Shown here in pieces: positions 59,105-64,000 of a DNA stretch of 64,000 bases. The notes under the pieces were generated by a model that saw nothing but the letters and a program-made list of their open reading frames with translations, had not been told where the DNA came from and ran no database searches. Each line of letters opens with the position of its first letter. Position 1 is the stretch's first letter. A program made the position numbers and the translations under genes. This stretch comes from Streptomyces guryensis. Its GTDB lineage: Bacteria > Actinomycetota > Actinomycetes > Streptomycetales > Streptomycetaceae. Where the stretch lies: NCBI RefSeq assembly GCF_021261325.1, contig NZ_JAJSBI010000008.1, positions 186,001-250,000 on the forward strand, given 5' to 3'.

Positions 59105-60648
59105 CGGAGGCGGGCGGCGAGGACCGCAACGCCTCCCGGATACGCCACCGGATCGGCGCGCAGACGGCGCTGACGCTGCTCGGGATGCGCGCGCTGGACA
59201 CCTCGGAGGGACGCGCAGAGCTGGCCGCCGCGGTGGGCCGGGAGACCGGGCGTCCGCTCGCGACACGGGACGAGCACACCGTCGCGGAGCAGTTCCTGAA
59301 CGTGTTCCGGCACTGCTCCCGGGCCCCGGACGGGCTGTCGGTGCTGGCGGACGTGGTGCACGGCCTGGATCCGTACTGTCCGCAGGTGTACGCCGTGCGG
59401 CGGCTCGCCGACGAGTGGACCGCGGTGGGGTCGCTGGAGGGGCTGGCGGTTCTCGGGACCTGGAGCTTCCTCGCCGACGCGTTGCGCCCGCTGCAGCCGC
59501 TGCCGTACCCGTACGAAATGCGGTCCGCCCTCATCTGGCTCGCCACCGGAAAACGGCTGACCGAACCGCCGCCGCACGCCGAGAACCCCTGGCACGACTT
59601 CCTGTACCTGGCGGGGCAGAACGCGGCGCCCGGTCAGCTCCCCCCGTGGATGTTCCACCTGGACCTGTGCACCCAGCAGATGAGCCGGGAGCTCAGAGAC
59701 GAGGTGATGGCCCACAACCGGCACTGGTCGCTGGGCCTCGGTCTGTCCGAGCTGCTGGACGAGGAGCGGAACAGGGCGCGGGGGTCGTCGGTGTCCGGGG
59801 TGGCCCGGCAGCTGAGGCGGTATCTGGCGATCCGTATCGAGACGGACCCGTTGAACAACACCCAGTACCACGTGTTCCCGTCGCACATGGCGGACGGGCC
59901 GGGCCGCGGCTGGGTGCAGGGGCAGCCGCGGCACCAGGTGCCGGTGGAGCAGCTGGAGGACGTGGTCGGCTCGATCGTCCGGCAGACCGAGCGGCACCGG
60001 CGTACGGGGCCCGCCGATGAGGCCGAACCGGCGCCGCTCTACCTGGAGTTCGTACTGCCGTTCGAGCTGCTGAACCTGCCCGTGGAGTGGTGGCCGCACG
60101 ACTGGGACTGGGCCCCGCAGGTCACGTCGGCGAGCGGGTTCTCGGTGGTCATCCGCAGCCTGGACCGCTTGCAGACCCGGGAGTGGCACGAGTTCTGGAA
60201 CACCCGCTGGCGGCAGCTCGGCGCGGACGAGCCGCCGTCGCACTCGGTCTGCTACGCGGCCGACACCCGGGTGCGGTCCGGTGCGCCGCAGACCCTGGAG
60301 CAGCGTCTCGACGAGGACCAGCACCTGGTCGCCCTGGTGCTGAGCGAACCGCCGCTGACCGGCACCGGGGACGGCAGCGAGGAGTTGCACACCGCCCTGC
60401 GCATGGGGCTGCCGGTGGTGATCTGGAACCGCGCCGACCGGGCCACGACGGGGCTGCGGGAGGTTCTGGACGAGTTGCTCGACGGCGGCCTGAAGCGGTT
60501 CCCGGCCAGAGTCGACGCCTACCGCCGCGAGGCCGCCGGCCAGAACGGCGACGCCGCCTCCGCCGGCCGCACCGGCCACATCGGCCGCCATCTGACGGTC
60601 CTGTGGGACGACGCCGAACGCAACCCGATGGATCCGGACCCGGCCTGA
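59101..60648 (+). CDS. EAD-VMAP protein (vWA-MoxR associated protein)
   Basis: A 515-residue protein. Residues ~14-110 form an EAD similar to those of the TIR proteins (LTLLGMRALDTSEGRAELAAAVG, FLNVFRHCSRAPDGLSVLADVVHGL). A middle helical region follows. From ~225 to the end is a VMAP-C-type domain (YLAIRIETDPLNNTQYHVFPSH, YLEFVLPFELLNLPVEWW, LPVVIWNRADR, HLTVLWDDAERNP). VMAP is the defining component of vWA-MoxR-VMAP ternary conflict systems, and a MoxR and a vWA gene follow. The TTG start overlaps the TIR stop by 4 bp. Confidence 0.8.
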   Translation: MTEAGGEDRNASRIRHRIGAQTALTLLGMRALDTSEGRAELAAAVGRETGRPLATRDEHTVAEQFLNVFRHCSRAPDGLSVLADVVHGLDPYCPQVYAVRRLADEWTAVGSLEGLAVLGTWSFLADALRPLQPLPYPYEMRSALIWLATGKRLTEPPPHAENPWHDFLYLAGQNAAPGQLPPWMFHLDLCTQQMSRELRDEVMAHNRHWSLGLGLSELLDEERNRARGSSVSGVARQLRRYLAIRIETDPLNNTQYHVFPSHMADGPGRGWVQGQPRHQVPVEQLEDVVGSIVRQTERHRRTGPADEAEPAPLYLEFVLPFELLNLPVEWWPHDWDWAPQVTSASGFSVVIRSLDRLQTREWHEFWNTRWRQLGADEPPSHSVCYAADTRVRSGAPQTLEQRLDEDQHLVALVLSEPPLTGTGDGSEELHTALRMGLPVVIWNRADRATTGLREVLDELLDGGLKRFPARVDAYRREAAGQNGDAASAGRTGHIGRHLTVLWDDAERNPMDPDPA

Positions 60649-60723
60649 CCGCAGGGCGGGGCACGTGCACAGCCGTACGACCGGACCGCGCAGTGCGTCC
60701 GGCAACCGGAGAGGACACCGCTG

Positions 60724-61644
60724 ATGTCGCCGACCGCCGAGTCCTGGGGCGTCTACCGAGGAACCGGCCTGCCCGGCTCCGCGGCCTCCGGCCCCTGGCC
60801 GGAGCCGCCACCCTGGCGCCGGTTCCACCACGGCCCCAGCCTGCCCCCGCCGCCCGACGACCCGTACGCCTCGTCCGTGCTCGGCGACGGAACGAAGCCG
60901 CTGCCGGCCGCCCCCGACGAGGTCGAGCGGGTCAACGCGGCGCTGGCCCTGTGCCGTCCGCTGCTGGTGACCGGCGAGCCCGGCACCGGCAAGTCGGCGC
61001 TGGCGTACCGGATCAGCCGCGAACTGGACCTCGGCCGGGTTCTGCGCTGGCGCGTCACCAGCGTGTCCACGCTCCAGGAGGGGCTCTACGACGGGACCGG
61101 CCGGCTCGGCCCGCTGGGCACCGCCTTCCTGCCGTACCGCCGACCGCGCGTCCTGCTCCTCGACCGGCTGGACCGGGCGGAGATCGCGCTGCCTGAGGAC
61201 CTGTGCACCGTGCTGGACGCGGGCGGGTTCATGGTGGCCGGGGCTCCCGCGCACGTGGCGACCGACGACGACGCGGAGGCGGCGGTGCCGCTGCGCGGCG
61301 GGACCGTACGGTGTCAGGCCTTCCCCCTGGTGGTGATCACCACCGGCGGCGACCGCGACCTCTCGCCCGCGCTGGCGGGCCGATGCGTGCCGCTCACGCT
61401 GCCGCCGCCGACCCGGGCGACCCTGGAGGCCATCGCGACGGCACGCTTCCCGCAGGGTCTCGCGGAGGACGTCCTGACCGCCTTCCTGGACCGCGCCGAG
61501 ACGGCCCGGGGCCCGGTGGTACGCCGACTCCTCGACGCACTGCACCTGACGGCCCAGGGCGCACTGACCTCCCTCGCGGAAGGCCGCAACTGGCAGGAGG
61601 CCCTGGACACGGTGTGGACATGGACAGCGGCGGAACAGCCGTGA
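60724..61644 (+). CDS. MoxR-family AAA+ ATPase with altered Walker B
   Basis: A 306-residue AAA+ protein. Walker A is GEPGTGKS (residues 84-91). The Walker B region reads LLLDRLDRAE (144-153), where MoxR proteins normally have LIDEIDKA; the catalytic glutamate position is R148. The sensor-1 region is VVITTGGDRDLSPALAGRC. The first ~60 residues are proline-rich. GGAGAGG precedes the ATG. In vWA-MoxR-VMAP systems the ATPase remodels its partner; the change suggests weak or absent hydrolysis. Confidence 0.85.
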   Translation: MSPTAESWGVYRGTGLPGSAASGPWPEPPPWRRFHHGPSLPPPPDDPYASSVLGDGTKPLPAAPDEVERVNAALALCRPLLVTGEPGTGKSALAYRISRELDLGRVLRWRVTSVSTLQEGLYDGTGRLGPLGTAFLPYRRPRVLLLDRLDRAEIALPEDLCTVLDAGGFMVAGAPAHVATDDDAEAAVPLRGGTVRCQAFPLVVITTGGDRDLSPALAGRCVPLTLPPPTRATLEAIATARFPQGLAEDVLTAFLDRAETARGPVVRRLLDALHLTAQGALTSLAEGRNWQEALDTVWTWTAAEQP

Positions 61645-61672
61645 ACAGCGCTCCGCTGGACAGAGGGCGATG

Positions 61673-61787
61673 TGCCGTCTGTCATCTGCGGCGCCGTCGT
61701 GGCTGGTCGCGCCCCGCGGCGGAGCCGCTCACTGATCCAGCCCCGCGCCCCTTTGGGGCGCTGCCGGACTGCGGGGGACTTCGCGCG
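61673..61787 (-). repeat. Dispersed intergenic repeat, copy E (inside the conflict operon)
   Basis: Reverse orientation, close to copy D: GCCGTCGTGGCTGGTCGCGC, GCGGCGGAGCCGCTCA, then the hairpin GCGCCCC-TTT-GGGGCGC and CTGCCGGACTGCGG. It fills the 202-bp gap between the MoxR gene and the vWA-NB-ARC gene. Confidence 0.8.
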
Positions 61788-61846
61788 CCCTGGTCGGTGC
61801 AGGGCGCCGTTCCGGCCCCCACCACGGGAACGGAGGTCGACACGCC

Positions 61847-64000
61847 ATGACCCCACCCCCCGTCTGGCCTCCGCTGCCGGCCGAACTACCCGAAGCATTA
61901 CGCCGCACCGGCACGGCTCTCCGGCGGCCCGCCGCGCACCCCGCAGGCGCTCGCTGGGACGTCGCCGTGGTGGGCGATTCCGGGCCCACCATGGGGATCT
62001 GGGAGGCGACGGTGCGGGCGTTCGCGCGGGGGCTGGAGCGCACCGGCGCCTTCGGAAGGGTCACCGTGCACCGGCTCCCGTACGGGCGCGGAACGGCTCC
62101 GGCGACACTGCCGCGGCACGGCGCTGCGGGCAGGCTGACCCTGGTGCTCACCGACGGTGCCGGGCCGCACTGGCGTGACCACGGCGTGGAGCCCCTGCTG
62201 CGTCGCTGGGCGCAGGCCGGGCCGCTCTGTCTGATTCACCTCCTGCCGCATCCGGTGTGGCCGGTGACGGGTCTGCGCGGCTGGCAGGTGCAGTTGCGCT
62301 CCCCCGCTCCGGGGGCGCCCAACAACCGGCTGCGCTGGCGGGCCCGCGGTCTGGGCCCGGACCCGTACGACCTGCCGCCCACGCCGGGACGGCCCGACGT
62401 ACCGGTCCCCGTGCTGGAGCTGTCCGCCCGCTGGCTGGACGCCTGGTCGAGCCTGCTGGGCGGGGCGCCCCCGCGCTGGCTGCCGCTGACCGTGACCTTT
62501 CCCCGCGCCCGCGTACCCGGCCCTCCCGAACCGGAGCCGCAGCAGCAGGACGCCCCAGCGCTGGTGGCCCGGCTGCGGTCGGCGGCACCCCAGCAGGTGT
62601 TCACGCTGGCCACCATGCTCGCCGCGATCCCCCTCACCGACCCGCTGGTCCGGCAGGTGCAGGACGCGCTGCTGCCGGGCAGTTCGCTCACCGACTTCGC
62701 GCTGCTGCTCGCGCAGGGCGTCGTCCGTCCCGCCGACCGCGCGTTCCCCGCCTACGAGTTCGCGCCCGGCGTGCGCGAGGAGCTGCTGGCCGCCGGACGC
62801 CGTACCGACCTGGTGCGGGTTGTCGAACTGGCGGGGGATCGCCGGGGACCCGGCGGGGAACACTTGTGGCGACTGCCCCGGCTGCTGCGCGGCGAGTCCG
62901 TGTCCCAAGTCCCTCCGGTGGACGCGGAGTCCGGTCCGTGGCTGCTGGCCGAAAGCGCCGTGCTGCACGCCCTGTCCGGGCCGTTCCTGAAACCGGCCGG
63001 AGAGGTGGACGAGGCGGTCGCGGACCTCCGGGAGGAGCCCGCGCACCGGCCCTCGTCCAGCACCATCGCACCTTTTCCATCCAGCGACACCGTCGCCCGC
63101 ACCCCGGGCGACGCCGACCACCCGACGCATCAGGGGAACAGGAGGCCGGCGATGCCACAGCAGGCCCCGGCGAACACGGCGGGTACCGATCGCACCAGGA
63201 ACACCCCCACGGTCTGGGGGAACATCCCGCCGCGCAACCCGAACTTCACCGGCCGCAAGGAGCTCCTGGAAGCCCTCCACCAGCGGCTGTTGCAGGAGAA
63301 GACGACAGCCGTCCTGCCCCACGCCCTGCACGGCATGGGAGGCGTCGGCAAGAGTCTGCTGGCCGTGGAGTACCTGTACCGGCGGATGTCCGAGTACGAC
63401 GTGGTGTGGTGGATCTCCGCCGAGCGCACCGCGCAGATCTCCCTGTCCCTGGTGGAGCTCGCCCCGCGCATCGGCATCGCGGCTGGCAGCGACGCGTCCT
63501 CGACGGTCGCGGCCGTCCTGGAGGCGCTGCGCATCGGACAGCCGTACGCCAACTGGCTGTTGGTGTTCGACAACGCCGAAAGCCCGGAGGCGGTACGGGC
63601 GTTCTTCCCGGCCGGCGGCCCCGGCAACATCCTCATCACCTCCCGCAACCCCCAATGGGCCTCCATCGCCCGCCCGTTGGAGGTGGACGTCTTCCTCCGA
63701 GAGGAGAGCAAGCAGCTGCTGCGGCTGCGCGGCCCGGAGATCAGCGACGAGGACGCCGACCGGCTGGCCCAGGCGCTGGGCGATCTGCCGCTGGCCATCG
63801 AGCAGGCGGCCGCCTGGCACGCGGAGACCGGCATGCTGGTCGACGAATACCTGCGCCTGCTGACGGAGAAACGCGTGGACCTGCTGCGCGGCACGGCCCC
63901 GCTGGACAACCAGCATCCGGTCATCGCGGCCTGGAACATCTCCCTGGACCAGCTGGAGACCAAGAACCCGGCCGCCTACCAGCTCCTCCAGGTCTGCTCC
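61847..64000 (+). CDS. vWA-like domain fused to FxsT-type NB-ARC protein (partial, runs off window)
   Basis: An open frame of 718 codons to the window end. Residues ~36-190 are a vWA-like domain (WDVAVVGDSGPTMGIWEATVRAF with D44, and LTLVLTDGAGPHW), with the metal site DxSxS changed to DSGPT; this resembles the SAV_2336-type N-terminal region. A helical region continues to ~430. From ~436 (MPQQAPANT...VWGNIPPRNPNFTGRKELL) it becomes an NB-ARC module with P-loop GMGGVGKS (496-503), closely matching the first NB-ARC gene; a TPR array probably follows off-window. GGAGGT lies 9 nt before the ATG. Leucine 18 is a TTA codon. Confidence 0.85.
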   Translation, partial: MTPPPVWPPLPAELPEALRRTGTALRRPAAHPAGARWDVAVVGDSGPTMGIWEATVRAFARGLERTGAFGRVTVHRLPYGRGTAPATLPRHGAAGRLTLVLTDGAGPHWRDHGVEPLLRRWAQAGPLCLIHLLPHPVWPVTGLRGWQVQLRSPAPGAPNNRLRWRARGLGPDPYDLPPTPGRPDVPVPVLELSARWLDAWSSLLGGAPPRWLPLTVTFPRARVPGPPEPEPQQQDAPALVARLRSAAPQQVFTLATMLAAIPLTDPLVRQVQDALLPGSSLTDFALLLAQGVVRPADRAFPAYEFAPGVREELLAAGRRTDLVRVVELAGDRRGPGGEHLWRLPRLLRGESVSQVPPVDAESGPWLLAESAVLHALSGPFLKPAGEVDEAVADLREEPAHRPSSSTIAPFPSSDTVARTPGDADHPTHQGNRRPAMPQQAPANTAGTDRTRNTPTVWGNIPPRNPNFTGRKELLEALHQRLLQEKTTAVLPHALHGMGGVGKSLLAVEYLYRRMSEYDVVWWISAERTAQISLSLVELAPRIGIAAGSDASSTVAAVLEALRIGQPYANWLLVFDNAESPEAVRAFFPAGGPGNILITSRNPQWASIARPLEVDVFLREESKQLLRLRGPEISDEDADRLAQALGDLPLAIEQAAAWHAETGMLVDEYLRLLTEKRVDLLRGTAPLDNQHPVIAAWNISLDQLETKNPAAYQLLQVCS
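63140..63154 (+). promoter_or_regulatory. Internal Shine-Dalgarno and ATG inside the fusion gene
   Basis: AGGAGG (63140-63145) lies 6 nt before an in-frame ATG (63152) that begins MPQQ. The position corresponds to the start of the stand-alone NB-ARC protein (MPHD). It may allow a separate NB-ARC product or be the relic of a former gene boundary. Confidence 0.6.

Noticed and set aside
61672..61850. Small plus-strand frames inside repeat copy E
   Set aside because: They are read-throughs of the dispersed repeat, seen in every copy, with no independent coding signal.

Overview
The window is chromosomal DNA of a Streptomyces or very close relative. GC is very high with strong third-position bias, GTG and TTG starts are common, and many genes overlap by 4 bp. 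Marker families point the same way: a whiJ-type HTH/DUF397 pair, DUF6227, SepX/GlpR, MscL, a tricorn-like protease and FxsT-type NB-ARC/TPR proteins. There is one tRNA gene (Ala, CGC anticodon). I see no rRNA, transposase, phage gene or CRISPR array.

Layout. 0-2.7 kb: tail of a CbiO-like ATPase, an OhrR/Ohr peroxide pair, a serine hydrolase and a DUF1876 protein. 2.8-8 kb: ABC ATPase, permease and a secreted beta-propeller/phosphoesterase in one operon. 8.2-11.3 kb: EamA exporter, YbaK-like deacylase, and a whiJ-like cluster (DUF397, HTH, divergent anti-sigma-type ATPase). 11.3-15.6 kb: two convergent CDP-glycerol glycerophosphotransferase-family proteins. 15.8-20.3 kb: an internally deleted dimethylformamidase-like pseudogene, an isochorismatase-family hydrolase, and a TetR-MMPL operon. 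20.4-24 kb: tricorn-like protease. 24.1-28.2 kb: a Baeyer-Villiger monooxygenase / hydrolase / SDR operon with a divergent MerR regulator. 28.3-29.9 kb: exonuclease III, GNAT, tRNA-Ala. 30-36 kb: galU, moeA/glp, moaC, mogA, rimJ-like and sepX/glpR, with a folate cyclo-ligase divergent to galU. 36-50 kb: penicillin-acylase family enzyme, K+/H+ antiporter, MFS, FmdB zinc ribbon behind a CIRCE-like operator, MTA phosphorylase, SAF-domain protein, MscL, LtrA, P1 peptidase, L,D-transpeptidase, DUF6227. 50.4-54.6 kb: the fruR-fruK-fruA fructose PTS operon.

The most unusual part is 54.7-64 kb, where core-like genes give way to an NTP-dependent conflict (predicted defence/immunity) island. It contains two effector-associated-domain (EAD)-TIR proteins, an NB-ARC/TPR (FxsT-type) protein, an EAD-VMAP protein, a MoxR AAA+ ATPase, and a vWA domain fused in frame to a second NB-ARC protein that runs off the window end. 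The likely logic is that the STAND (NB-ARC) and vWA-MoxR-VMAP modules sense or license, and the TIR domains act as NAD-consuming effectors recruited through homotypic EAD contacts. All the TTA codons I found in the window lie in this island, which suggests bldA-dependent expression.

A dispersed intergenic repeat of about 100 bp occurs in at least five full copies and one short tandem form. Three full copies sit between convergent genes, one splits the fru operon and one splits the conflict operon. The first gene and the last gene are truncated by the window edges. All functional calls come from reading the sequence; no database search was run.
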